Of a stretch of 32,090 nucleotides of DNA, positions 1 to 7,301 are shown piece after piece. A program made the position numbers and the translations under genes. This DNA comes from Planctomycetota bacterium (GTDB lineage: Bacteria; Planctomycetota; JAJSAM01; JAJVHW01): positions 1 through 32,090 of the forward strand of contig JAJRVY010000047.1 in assembly GCA_024277065.1 (NCBI GenBank), written 5' to 3'. Position 1 is the stretch's first letter; each line of letters opens with the position of its first letter. The notes beneath the pieces are model-generated. The model was not told the origin of the DNA, ran no database searches, and saw nothing but the letters and a program-made list of their open reading frames with translations.

Positions 1-236
1 GAACCGGATACGCGAGGGCGGACTCCTCGGCTCGCTACGCGCCACGGCTCGCTGCGCTCGCGCTGACGGCGGAGCGTCTTCCCGGTGCCACGCGGCGGAT
101 GCCCGGGACGAGGGCGTAGGCAGCCCCGTATGGCGGGCCACGCGAGATCGAACGCCGCACGCCGGTGGGCGCGCCGCGACGTTTCGAGGGACTGCGAGGG
201 ACACGACGTGGTGGTCCCGACCGCGCGCAGTACGCG
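1..236. other. Left edge, no gene recognised
   Basis: I see no supportable gene between the window edge and the 3' end of fur. The stretch is GC-rich with short imperfect repeats of the type ctcgct/ctgcgctcgc near positions 25-65. The open frames that cross it are low-complexity Arg/Ala-rich and look like chance frames in GC-rich DNA. It may hold the 3' flank or terminator of fur, but no clear hairpin with a U-tract is visible. Confidence 0.4.
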
Positions 237-662
237 CTACCGGCAGCCGGGGCAGATGCCGAACAGCCGCAGCGAGTGGCTCTCCAGCTTGAAGCCGTGC
301 TGGTCGGCGATCTGGTCCTGCAGGCGTTCGATCGCTTCGTTCTGGAACTCGACGATGCGGTCGCAGCGCGTGCAGATCAGGTGATCGTGATGGTGCTGGC
401 CGACCATCACCTCGTACATCATCTGCCCGCGCTGGAACTCGCGGCTCTCGACGAAGCCGCCCTCGCAGAGCAGCGACAGCGTGCGATACACGGACGCGCG
501 GCTGACGCGGTGCCCACGCTGCCGGATCAGATCGAGCAGATCCTCGGCCGTGAAGTGGTGGCCGGTGTCGAGCGCGACCTCGACGATCTTGCGCCGCGCG
601 TCGGTGCTGCGCAGACCACGTCCACGCAGATACCGGATGATCCGTTCGGGGTCTCCCACCAT
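237..662 (-). CDS. fur: Fur-family metal-dependent transcriptional regulator
   Basis: This is a 141-residue Fur-superfamily repressor, a cytoplasmic dimer that senses metal (Fur, Zur) or peroxide (PerR) and binds operator DNA. Residues 1-85 form the winged helix: HHFTAEDL at 35-42, and SRASVYRTLSLL, the recognition-helix signature, at 54-65. Residues 86-141 form the dimerisation and metal domain. It has the His cluster HHHDHLIC at 90-97 and two CxxC pairs, C97/C100 and C137/C140, which form the structural zinc site of the family. The length is typical. The ATG at 660-662 is followed directly by a family-like N-terminus, and the stop is TAG. The gene lies 121 bp downstream of the N-module gene on the same strand. 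A perfect palindrome sits in that gap, but no classical Fur box is seen. Fur, Zur and PerR cannot be separated from sequence alone. Confidence 0.93.
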   Translation of the reverse strand: MVGDPERIIRYLRGRGLRSTDARRKIVEVALDTGHHFTAEDLLDLIRQRGHRVSRASVYRTLSLLCEGGFVESREFQRGQMMYEVMVGQHHHDHLICTRCDRIVEFQNEAIERLQDQIADQHGFKLESHSLRLFGICPGCR

Positions 663-718
663 CGCCCCGTTCTATCCGCGAGGGCAGACGGAGCGGCGCG
701 GATTGTCCGCCGCCGCCC

Positions 719-734
719 CGGGAGCGCGCTCCCG
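719..734. promoter_or_regulatory. Perfect 16-bp palindrome upstream of fur
   Basis: The sequence CGGGAGCG/CGCTCCCG is a perfect inverted repeat with no spacer. It lies 57 bp upstream of the fur start and 50 bp downstream of the N-module gene stop. A palindrome with no loop suits an operator for a dimeric regulator, possibly autoregulation, better than a hairpin. A terminator role for the upstream gene is still possible. It does not resemble the AT-rich Fur box consensus. Confidence 0.35.
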
Positions 735-783
735 ACCGGGACCATGGTCACATGCCGGACGCCGGACGCCACGCGGTCGCCCG

Positions 784-1590
784 TCAGCGGGACGCGCGCA
801 GCAGAGCGAGGAACCGCGCGATCTTGCGCTGCACCTCGGGATACTGGCGCACGACGAGCTTGCGCGTGTCGGCCCAGGCGGAGACACCGTCGTCCTCCCA
901 CGTCTCGGACGCCACGAACTCGCGCAGCATCTCGATGATCTTCTCCGGGTCCGAGTAGGGGTTCTCGACCTCGGTGATCTCCTCCTGCTCGAACTCGGCC
1001 CCGGACGGCCGCAGGTTCAGGCCGGGCCCCGGGAAGTTGTGGATGGTCGCCGTCAGTTCGCCGATGGCGTAGATGCGCAGCGTCGGTCGGCCGCGCGCCG
1101 CCTCCGGCGTCGTGAACGACAGGATGCCCTCGCGCAGCGCCAGCTTGGTACCCGAGAAGCGGGCAACGAGGTCGGCCACCTGGCGCAACGACACGCGGCG
1201 CAGGCGCAGCGTGATCGTGGGCAGACCGTCCGGACCGTCGCGCTGCAGTTCCGGACCGACGATCACGTTGAAGCCGGCGATGCGGCCGATGAACGCCACG
1301 ATCTCGGGCATCTTCATGTCCTTGAAGTCCACATCGACACGGATGGCGTCGAGGCGCCGCCGTGCCTCAGCGAGGGACCGCGGGGCGGGGCGTGCAAGGA
1401 CGGCCCGCTTCTTGGCCTCGGCCTTGGCGGTGGCGGCCGTCGTCGCGGTCGCGGTGCCCGTGGCCGGGCGCTGCGTCCTCGGAGCGGCGACCTTCTTCGA
1501 CGGCGCGGCAGCGGCCGGGCGGTCCTCCGCCACGGCCGGCGCAGTGACCATGAACAGCGAGAGCACGATGAGGGAAACGAACCTCTGCAT
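784..1590 (-). CDS. Exported protein with secretin N-module only (no pore domain)
   Basis: This 268-residue protein starts with a signal peptide (about residues 1-22, ending AVAED). A low-complexity Ala/Thr/Lys/Pro linker follows to about residue 75, then a globular domain to the end. That domain matches, in order, the N-terminal module of both secretins in this window. IVAFIGRIAGFNVIVGP corresponds to AVEYLGRISGTNIVVLP; SFTTPEAARG to QITTPEAARG; IHNFPGPGLNL to INNFPGEEVNL. A WEDDG stretch and KLVV close the module. The protein ends at the point where the secretins continue into the beta-barrel (PF00263-type) domain, so it lacks the pore. It could be a plug, adaptor or partner of a secretin ring, or the remnant of a third secretin. 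Its clean stop and signal peptide favour a real gene. It lies 80 bp downstream of purD. The role is inferred from homology only. Confidence 0.75.
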   Translation of the reverse strand: MQRFVSLIVLSLFMVTAPAVAEDRPAAAAPSKKVAAPRTQRPATGTATATTAATAKAEAKKRAVLARPAPRSLAEARRRLDAIRVDVDFKDMKMPEIVAFIGRIAGFNVIVGPELQRDGPDGLPTITLRLRRVSLRQVADLVARFSGTKLALREGILSFTTPEAARGRPTLRIYAIGELTATIHNFPGPGLNLRPSGAEFEQEEITEVENPYSDPEKIIEMLREFVASETWEDDGVSAWADTRKLVVRQYPEVQRKIARFLALLRASR

Positions 1591-1670
1591 GACGACGACC
1601 TCCGACGCGACCCCGACCGCCTCATCGTACCCGCGCGCGCCATCGCGTCACGCCCGGCCGCGATCGGCGT

Positions 1671-2948
1671 CTACCGGCCGAGCGCGCGGCTCGCGATGTC
1701 GCGACGGAACTGCATGCCGTCGAAGCGGATCTTCTCGACGGCGGCGTAAGCGCGATCGCGGGCCGCGGCGATGTCGTCGCCGAGCGCCGTCACCCCCAGT
1801 ACGCGGCCTCCGGCGGTCACGACGTCCCCGCCCTGCCGCGCCGTCCCGGCATGGAACACGTGGACGTCGTCCATCTCGCGCACCTCGTCCAGACCCGTGA
1901 TCACATCTCCCTTGTGCGACGACGCCGGGTAGCCGCCCGAGGCCATCACGACGCAGACCGCCGGTCGTGGGTCCCACTCGAGATCCTCGACCTGGTTCAG
2001 GCGTCCGATCGCGCACGCATCGAGCAGGGGGACGATGTCGGAGCGCAGGCGCGGGATGATGGCCTGCGCCTCGGGATCCCCGAAACGGCAGTTGAACTCG
2101 ATGACGCGGGCGCCGCCGCGGGTCGCCATGAGCCCGGCGTACACCACGCCGCGGTACTCCACGTGCTCGCGGGCCAGGGCATGCACGATCCGTACCAGCA
2201 CCTCGCGCTCGACGTCGGCGAGGAACTTCGCGTTCGCCACCGGCGGCGGGCTGTACGCCCCCATGCCACCCGTGTTGGGGCCGCGATCGCCGTCGTAGAT
2301 GCGCTTGTGGTCCTGCGCGGGCTCCATCACGGCGAGCGTCTTGCCGTCGGTCAACGCAAGTACGCTGACCTCCTCACCACGCAGGTACTCCTCGACGAGC
2401 AACGTGCGGCCGGCATCCCCGAAGCGCCCGCCCTCGAGCATCTCGCGCGCTGCGGCGAGAGCCTCGTCGAGCGACTCCGGGAGCACGACACCCTTCCCCG
2501 CGGCGAGCCCGTCGGCCTTCAGCACGACGGGGTAATGCTGCTGCGCCTCGAGGTAGTTGGCGACATCCTCGAAGTCCTGGAAGGTGCGCGAGGACCCCGT
2601 CGGGATCAGGTAGCGCTGCATGAGCCGCTTGGCGTGCGCCTTGGACGACTCGAGCCGCGCCCCCGCGGCGCCCGGGCCGAACACCTTCACGCCGCCGCCG
2701 CGCAGCCGATCTGCGAGCCCCGCCGCGAGCGGCACCTCGGGGCCGATGACGGCGAGATCGACGGACTCGGTGCGGCAGAGCGCGACGAGCCCTTCGATGT
2801 CGCCATCCGCAACCGCGACGTTCTCCGCGACCTCCGCCGTACCGGCATTGCCCGGCGCACAGAGCAGCCGCGTCACCAGCGGGCTCTGCCGGATCTTCCA
2901 GGCCAGGACGTGTTCGCGACCACCACCGCCGACGATCAGGACTCTCAT
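1671..2948 (-). CDS. purD: Phosphoribosylamine-glycine ligase
   Basis: This is a 425-residue GAR synthetase, the enzyme that joins glycine to 5-phosphoribosylamine with ATP in the second committed step of de novo purine synthesis, in the cytosol. The N-terminal pre-ATP-grasp domain begins with the glycine-rich GGGGREHVLAWK and contains APGNAGT and AVIGPEVPLAAGLAD. The ATP-grasp region has VLKADGLAAGKGVV and the PurD signature RGPNTGGMGAYSP. EFNCRFGDPEAQ carries the metal and nucleotide binding residues. The length is normal for the family and the frame is intact from ATG 2946-2948. It reads in the same direction as the N-module gene 80 bp downstream. No purine riboswitch or PurR-like operator is evident in the 300 bp upstream. 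Confidence 0.97.
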   Translation of the reverse strand: MRVLIVGGGGREHVLAWKIRQSPLVTRLLCAPGNAGTAEVAENVAVADGDIEGLVALCRTESVDLAVIGPEVPLAAGLADRLRGGGVKVFGPGAAGARLESSKAHAKRLMQRYLIPTGSSRTFQDFEDVANYLEAQQHYPVVLKADGLAAGKGVVLPESLDEALAAAREMLEGGRFGDAGRTLLVEEYLRGEEVSVLALTDGKTLAVMEPAQDHKRIYDGDRGPNTGGMGAYSPPPVANAKFLADVEREVLVRIVHALAREHVEYRGVVYAGLMATRGGARVIEFNCRFGDPEAQAIIPRLRSDIVPLLDACAIGRLNQVEDLEWDPRPAVCVVMASGGYPASSHKGDVITGLDEVREMDDVHVFHAGTARQGGDVVTAGGRVLGVTALGDDIAAARDRAYAAVEKIRFDGMQFRRDIASRALGR

Positions 2949-3248
2949 GTGGCCTCCCAGGCAGTTCCCACCCGGCCGGCCATTGAAGCCGATGCGCCGC
3001 GCCGCAGGAAGCGGTCCCGTGGCGCGGCACGGGGCGACGCCCCAACCGGGCCGGGACGGGGCGAGTTTCCTTCTCGCGCGCGGGGGGCCGCCCTACGCTC
3101 CGCCCCCCCGGAGGACGGGTGCGACCCGTGCCTCCGCGCCCGGCCTGCGCCGGGCACCTTGAAACGACATGGCGGCGGTCGGGACACCACGGCCCACCGC
3201 CCTCGCGAGCGGCTGCCCACGCGAGACCGCGCGGTTCCGGTCCGGCAA
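2949..3248. other. Intergenic region between purD and the tRNA cluster
   Basis: These 300 bp lie between the divergent purD and tRNA-Pro genes and should hold both promoters. I cannot place -35/-10 elements with confidence in this GC-rich sequence. Short self-complementary stretches such as GGGCGACGCCC around 3030-3041 are present. No coding region is supported. Confidence 0.4.
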
Positions 3249-3325
<77 letters not shown>

Positions 3326-3472
3326 GTTCGTCATGCCCATCCGTCGGGGCCGGCCCCCGCGGCCCGGCACTCGGCGACGAGCCGCGGGCGTGGGATCCGA
3401 GCTCGATCCGTGAGATGACCGCGGCGACGGCAGCGTCCCGCGGCGACGGCTTCGCCGCGCCGCCACGACGGC

Positions 3473-3549
3473 GCGCCGATAGCTCAGTTGGACAGAGCAG
3501 TGGATTTCTAATCCGCCGGTCGCAGGTTCGAGTCCTGCTCGGCGCGCCA
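3473..3549 (+). tRNA. tRNA-Arg (TCT)
   Basis: The acceptor stem GCGCCGA (3473-3479) pairs with TCGGCGC (3539-3545). The anticodon stem GTGGA/TCCGC encloses TTTCTAA with anticodon TCT, which reads AGA/AGG. The T loop is TTCGAGT, the discriminator is G, and CCA is encoded at 3547-3549. It is the second gene of the cluster, 147 bp after tRNA-Pro. Confidence 0.95.
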
Positions 3550-3678
3550 GTCGCCGGCGCGGGGCCGGCCCTTGCAGCGACCCTCGCGCGAAGTGACGAG
3601 CGCTGCGGCGGAGGCTCCGGTGGTGGGAATCCCGTGGCGGGAGACCCGGTAGCGGGAACGCAGTGGTGGGAACACGGT

Positions 3679-3756
3679 GGTGGGTGTAGCTCAGTTGGTT
3701 AGAGCGCCTGACTGTGGCTCAGGAGGCCGGGGGTTCAAGTCCCCTCACTCACCCCA
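3679..3756 (+). tRNA. tRNA-His (GTG)
   Basis: The acceptor stem GTGGGTG (3680-3686) pairs with CACTCAC (3746-3752). The loop CTGTGGC carries anticodon GTG. A G at 3679 sits opposite C73 at 3753, so the histidine identity element G-1 is genome-encoded, as is usual in bacteria. CCA is encoded at 3754-3756. It is the third gene of the cluster. Confidence 0.95.
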
Positions 3757-3821
3757 TTCCACCGCGCCGCGCACCGTCGGCGCCCCGCGCAATCACCTTG
3801 CCCCGCGCGTTGCGCCGCGCT

Positions 3822-3863
3822 ACACACCGGGCCGCACACACCGGGCCGCACACACCGGGCCGG
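3822..3863 (+). repeat. 14-bp tandem repeat, three copies, between tRNA-His and tRNA-Lys
   Basis: The unit ACACACCGGGCCGC occurs twice exactly (3822-3835 and 3836-3849). A third copy (3850-3863) differs only in its last base. Shorter direct repeats follow: GGGCACT/CGGGCACTCC at about 3863-3880, and a 12-bp CCAACGAC-type repeat at 3911-3943. The array lies in a tRNA spacer, has no open frame of interest and looks like replication-slippage sequence. Confidence 0.85.
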
Positions 3864-3945
3864 GCACTGCCGGGCACTCCGGGCCGCGCGGCGCTGCAAC
3901 ACCACCGCCGCCAACGACGACACCAACGACAACACCAACGACGGT

Positions 3946-4021
3946 GCCTCCTTAGCTCAGTCGGCAGAGCAACGGATTCTTAATCCGTGGGTCCCAGGTT
4001 CAAGTCCTGGAGGGGGTACCA
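3946..4021 (+). tRNA. tRNA-Lys (CTT)
   Basis: The acceptor stem GCCTCCT (3946-3952) pairs with AGGGGGT (4011-4017), with G-U pairs at 1-72 and 4-69. The anticodon stem ACGGA/TCCGT encloses TTCTTAA with anticodon CTT. The T loop is TTCAAGT, the discriminator is A, and CCA is encoded at 4019-4021. It is the last gene of the cluster and is followed at once by a terminator hairpin and then by decayed genes. Confidence 0.94.
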
Positions 4022-4032
4022 GGCCGCAAACC

Positions 4033-4068
4033 AAGGCCCGGCAGTCAGTTACGACTGCCGGGCCTCTT
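4033..4068 (+). terminator. Intrinsic-type terminator of the tRNA cluster
   Basis: A perfect 12-bp stem, GGCCCGGCAGTC (4035-4046) and GACTGCCGGGCC (4053-4064), encloses the 6-nt loop AGTTAC. It begins 13 bp after the CCA of tRNA-Lys. TCTT follows instead of a full U-tract. Its position and strength suit termination of the four-tRNA transcript. Confidence 0.8.
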
Positions 4069-4499
4069 GCGTTCCCGGGCCGCAAGAGGCCCCGTATTCG
4101 CCTGTATGCAGGATTCCTCCCGAATCCCCACTCTGGCGTACGAGCGTGCGTCTGGCGTGGGTGATGCTCGACGACGTCGCGCCCCGCGACCGAACTCGCC
4201 GCGCTCCTCGACGAGCGCCGGCCAGCACGGCGCACGGCGCGGTTCAGCGGCGCCGAGCGGCTGGCCGTACGAGCCAACATCATCACGCTGGACGGGTGAC
4301 GGGCATGCGGCGGCGTCGGACGTAGACCGGGCCACCGACTCGCGCCACGCACCCGCCCAGGCGCGCGTGCGCACGCGGCGTTCTTCACCTGAACGCCGAC
4401 GGCCCGTGAACGCCGACGGCCCGCGGCGCCGCGAGGCACGAAGGGCCGTCCCCTCGCCTGTTCCCCCAGACCTGCATGCAGCAGACCCTTGCCCCATGT
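4069..4499. other. Non-coding or decayed region after the tRNA cluster
   Basis: No intact gene is supported in these 430 bp. One stretch on the plus strand, 4186-4299, reads like a natural C-terminus (ATELAALLDERR ... ANIITLDG, then TGA) but has no convincing start or partner upstream. The rest is low-complexity Arg/Ala/Pro frame. Together with the broken genes on its right, it looks like degraded accessory DNA next to a tRNA gene. No copy of the tRNA-Lys 3' end was found that would mark an att site. Confidence 0.4.
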
Positions 4500-4784
4500 G
4501 CGATCCGCGAGCCCGCGTGAGCGCGTGAGCGCGTTCACTTCGATCCCGAGGAACTCGCAGAATGCGAGCGCGAGCGTGATGGCCGGTTCGGCCGCTCCGG
4601 CCTCCCACACCGCGACGTCCTCGGGCAGCACCCGCACGTCGTCGAAGCCCTCGGCGAACTCGGCGGCGAGCTATTCCTGCGAGATCCCCCTCGCGTCGCA
4701 GGTCGGCTCGTCGTCGCGCATCGCCCGCAGAACGTTCGCGCCGCGGCGCTCCTAGTCGGCCATCAGTTCACAGTCGAACGGCAT
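4500..4784 (-). pseudogene. Decayed XRE-type helix-turn-helix regulator (two in-frame TAG codons)
   Basis: Reading the minus strand from ATG 4782-4784 gives a protein that fits the XRE/HTH_3 pattern. ERRGANVLRAMRDDE is helix 1, RGISQE-LAAEFAEG is the turn region, and DVAVWEAGAAEPA followed by LALAFCEFLGIEV is the typical end. The frame is interrupted twice by TAG, at 4752-4754 after MAD and at 4671-4673 between SQE and LAAEF, where the family almost always has E or Q. Beyond about 4520 the similarity is lost. A single G-to-T change in GAG could explain each amber codon. Related XRE proteins are commonly phage-type repressors or antitoxins, but no toxin partner is visible. The similarity is judged by eye. 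Confidence 0.55.
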
Positions 4785-4958
4785 GGGGGCGCGCTCGGGG
4801 CGCGCAGCCTGTACCTTCCGTGCTGGGTCCTCTCCCTTCCAGGGTGGGGTTCTGCCCTCGCTCCGGGTGACCACCAAGTCACAGCCCCGGGGCGGGGAGG
4901 CGGTTCTGTCGGGTAAGTGCGCCGTCGGGCCGCTCTCCTTCGCACCTGGGGGCGCGCA

Positions 4959-5318
4959 ATGAGCAACACGGGACAGGGGCGGCGACGCGGCGCGTGCTGC
5001 CCACTGTGCGGGCGCCTGATGGATGCAGCCGCGATACCGAGACGCGATGCGGCGCTGCGCGCACTCGGCATCTCCCTGGTCGTGCCCATCTACGGCGCGC
5101 TGATCTACCTCGTGGTCCTGCTCGTGCTGGTGATCATCAACGGGTTCACCGAGACGCTGCCGAGCATCTCCAAGTGGGACCCCGCTGCGCCCGTGCTCTC
5201 CGTGGCAATTGCGCTGACCTACGGCTCGCTCCTCGCGCCCTTGATCGTCGGCCACCTGCTCATCGATAAGCGGCGCGTGATGGCCTGCCCCTGCGGGTTC
5301 GTGGCGGACCGGGGCTGA
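4959..5318 (+). CDS. Small two-span membrane protein with cysteine pairs at both ends
   Basis: This 119-residue protein is of unknown function. An ATG at 4959-4961 behind CTGGGGG is the likely start. The N-terminus carries a CCPLCG knuckle (about residues 14-18), followed by one clear hydrophobic segment (about 38-60, LGISLVV...LVIING). A second lies at about 76-100 (LSVAIALTYGSLLAPLIVGHLL). The C-terminus has CPCG. The two Cys pairs could form a split zinc-ribbon on the cytoplasmic face, if both termini are inside. It sits alone among degraded genes, with no partner in operon distance. The frame is intact and codon use resembles the rest of the window, so it is probably expressed. Confidence 0.6.
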   Translation: MSNTGQGRRRGACCPLCGRLMDAAAIPRRDAALRALGISLVVPIYGALIYLVVLLVLVIINGFTETLPSISKWDPAAPVLSVAIALTYGSLLAPLIVGHLLIDKRRVMACPCGFVADRG

Positions 5319-5382
5319 AAGGCTCACGCCACCCTCCTTGCGACGCCTCGCGTTGGCGTACACTGGGCGGGAAGGGGCCGAC

Positions 5383-5856
5383 ATGCACCGCTTCTTCGCT
5401 GCGTTTCTCTGCGTGATCGCTGGCGTCGCGCTCGGCGACGAGGGACCGAAGGCCGCGCAGACGGAGATCTCCGAGGCGAGGTTCTCCGCATTGGTGAAGC
5501 GCATCAGCGCGGACGACCCGACGACGATCGAGTTCCGTGATCGCGTCCGACTTCTCGCTCGAGAGCACGCCGTGCGCAGGACTGGCAAGATCTTCGACAT
5601 CAAGCCGCTGCAGAGCTCTATCCGCCCGCGCCGGCAGGCGGAGAGCGTCGGTGACCATGCTGGCGGGCGCAGGGCTGCCGCGGAGGCGCATGAGATGCAG
5701 GTACGCAACGCTCTGTTGTTCATCGGCGCCGGCTTCGTCGTCGGAGTGGCTGCGGCGCCTACCGGGCGACGTCCCTTGGCGAAGAAGAGATTGCAGGGCA
5801 CGTCAGCACAATCCAGGACCTCCGCGATCAGAACTGGCGCGTCGAGCAGAAGCTGA
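5383..5856 (+). CDS. Small exported/membrane protein of unknown function, probably frame-disrupted
   Basis: ATG 5383-5385 lies 6 bp after GAAGGGG. A signal peptide follows (MHRFFAAFLCVIAGVALG), then a charged helical stretch to about residue 75 (FSALVKRISADDPTTIEFRDRVRLLAREH). Around codon 77 the frame loses protein-like character. One base over, the sequence reads ELYPPAPAGGERR and then TGA at 5652-5654, which looks like a natural end. In the original frame a second start, ATG 5695, stands behind GGAGG and opens a membrane segment (NALLFIGAGFVVGVAAA) that then continues in other frames. The open frame may therefore cover the end of one small gene and the start of another. I do not recognise the family. 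Confidence 0.4.
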   Translation: MHRFFAAFLCVIAGVALGDEGPKAAQTEISEARFSALVKRISADDPTTIEFRDRVRLLAREHAVRRTGKIFDIKPLQSSIRPRRQAESVGDHAGGRRAAAEAHEMQVRNALLFIGAGFVVGVAAAPTGRRPLAKKRLQGTSAQSRTSAIRTGASSRS

Positions 5857-6103
5857 TGGCCGCGACGCCAACCTGCTGACGCGAACCAGTGCCGACGGCC
5901 TCACGTACGAGGAGGCGGCGCTCGCGATGGCGCAGACGATCACGATGCCCGCACGAGCCCACTTCCGCGTGATCGAGCGCACCGCGATCGCGGGCCGTGA
6001 CCGCTGGTACCGCATCGAAGTCACAGTCCCGGGAATCGGCCGCGTGACGCGCCGGCTTCGATCCCGGGCGATCTCGAACGGTTCGATCCGGCGCGAGGAC
6101 TGA
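5757..6103 (+). pseudogene. Remainder of a frameshifted small membrane protein
   Basis: Protein-like sequence that starts with the membrane segment at 5695-5757 continues here in two further frames. The first reads YRATSLGEEEIAGHVSTIQDL and RDQNWRVEQKLMAA, up to about 5858. The next frame reads DANLLTRTSADGLTYEEAALAM, then FRVIERTAIAGRDRWYRIEVTVPG to TGA at 6101-6103. Each piece has balanced composition and none is a typical GC-rich shadow frame. This suggests one gene of about 135 codons from ATG 5695 with two single-base disruptions, near 5757 and 5858. Sequencing error would give the same picture. The function is unknown. Confidence 0.4.
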
Positions 6104-6112
6104 CGTAGTGTG

Positions 6113-6330
6113 CTACTCGCCGTCGTTGCGAATCGCCACGACATCTTCCAGCGCGGGCTCGCGCAGAGCATGTCGTCGATGGGGACAACCCAGCGCGCTC
6201 GCCAGAGACGCCGCCTCGAGAACAGGGGGCTGGCGCCCATCGATCCATTGGTTCGCGCAATAGACGGTCGCGTCACAGGAAGCCGCAAGGTGGACCGCCG
6301 TCCAGCCGCGCGCCCTCCCCGATCCGTGGT
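6113..6330 (-). pseudogene. Second XRE-type helix-turn-helix remnant
   Basis: On the minus strand the sequence reads GWTAVHLAASCDATVYCANQW, then IDGRQPPVLEAASLASALGCP. This fits helices 2-5 of an XRE domain, where the usual pattern is W-x-x-G-x-x-x-P followed by a LAxALG helix. The next residues fit the family (IDDML) only after a one-base shift near 6190. The original frame resumes as REPALEDVVAIRNDGE and ends at TAG 6113-6115. No convincing start is visible upstream. It is one of two XRE remains within 2 kb and is probably accessory DNA in decay. Confidence is limited because the match is short. Confidence 0.3.
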
Positions 6331-6386
6331 CTCCGCGATTCCAGCCGGGCGTCGCGCTCGTGGAACCGGGATCATGGCGAGACCAC

Positions 6387-7301
6387 ATGGGCAACGAACC
6401 CCGCCGCCCCGAGCGCACCGTCCTCCTCCTCGCGATCGCGACGCTCGCCGTGTCCACGGCGGCGCCGCTCATCCGGCTCTCCGGGATGCCGGCCTTCGCC
6501 CTCGCGGCGTGGCGCACGCTGCTCTGCGGCCTCGTCTACGCGCTGCTCCGTCCGCGCGATCTCCGCGCTCTCCTGCGGCTCGATGCCCGCGGGCGCCGCG
6601 CACTTCTCGCCGGGAGCACGCTCCTCGCGGCACACTTCGCGCTCTGGATCTCGGCCTTCGACCACACCTCCTACGCCTCGGCGGTACTGCTGCTCGTGAT
6701 GCAGCCGGTCTTCGGCGCACTGCTCGGACTGCTCGTGCTCGGCGAGCGCCCGAACACCGGCACGTGGCTCGCCGTCGCGGGCTCGGCCGCGGGCCTGGCG
6801 CTGCTCGTGCGCGGCGACCTGGGGCACCCCGGAGGGCTCCTCGGCGACGCACTGGCCGTCGGTGGCTCGCTCGCGATCGCCGTCTTCTACCTCGCCGTCC
6901 GTCCCCTGCGAACGGGCTTCCCCTTCGCCCCCTTCATGGCGGCCTGCTACGGACTCGCGGGCGTGCAGCTCATCGTGCTCGCCGGGGCCACCGACACGCA
7001 GCTCGTCGGCTTCCCGGCACGGGGCTGGTGGAGCCTCGCCGGTCTGGTCCTCGTCCCGACGGTCGTCGGCCATGCGTGTTTCAATTGGGCCATCCCACGC
7101 GTTCGGTTCTTCACGCTCAACCTCCTGATCGTGCTGGAGCCGGCGCTGGCGATCCTGCTCGGTGTTGCGTTGCTCGATGAGAGTGCGACACCGCTCCAGG
7201 TCGTCGGCGGCGCCGTGCTGGGCATCGCCGTCCTGGTCGGACTGCGACGGCCCGCGCAGCGGCGCGCGGAGCCCCGGCAGCAACACGACGACGCACGATG
7301 A
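6387..7301 (+). CDS. EamA/DMT-superfamily transporter
   Basis: This 304-residue inner-membrane protein has about ten hydrophobic segments, arranged as two five-helix EamA repeats. The first repeat holds RLSGMPAFALAAWRTLLCGL and the typical ALWISAFDHTSYASAVLLL, then QPVFGALLGLLVLGERP. The second holds VPTVVGHACFNWAIPRV, LLIVLEPALAILLGVALLDES and VVGGAVLGIAVLVGL. The closely spaced LGERP and LDES sites are the family's characteristic acidic positions at the repeat ends. DMT proteins export or exchange amino acids, nucleotides or other metabolites; the substrate cannot be told here. ATG 6387 is preferred because the residues before it are not family-like. The stop overlaps the start of the downstream UDG gene by 4 bp (ATGA), so the two are translationally coupled. 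Confidence 0.9.
   Translation: MGNEPRRPERTVLLLAIATLAVSTAAPLIRLSGMPAFALAAWRTLLCGLVYALLRPRDLRALLRLDARGRRALLAGSTLLAAHFALWISAFDHTSYASAVLLLVMQPVFGALLGLLVLGERPNTGTWLAVAGSAAGLALLVRGDLGHPGGLLGDALAVGGSLAIAVFYLAVRPLRTGFPFAPFMAACYGLAGVQLIVLAGATDTQLVGFPARGWWSLAGLVLVPTVVGHACFNWAIPRVRFFTLNLLIVLEPALAILLGVALLDESATPLQVVGGAVLGIAVLVGLRRPAQRRAEPRQQHDDAR

Noticed and set aside
3822-3863. CRISPR array
   Set aside because: The 14-bp units are adjacent without spacers and no cas gene is in the window.
4186-4299. Short plus-strand coding fragment ending ANIITLDG
   Set aside because: It looks like a natural C-terminus but has no start, no upstream partner and no recognisable family, so it is mentioned only in the region note.
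3946-6386. Integrative element with att sites at tRNA-Lys
   Set aside because: No integrase gene and no second copy of the tRNA-Lys 3' end was found to the right; only circumstantial decay is visible.
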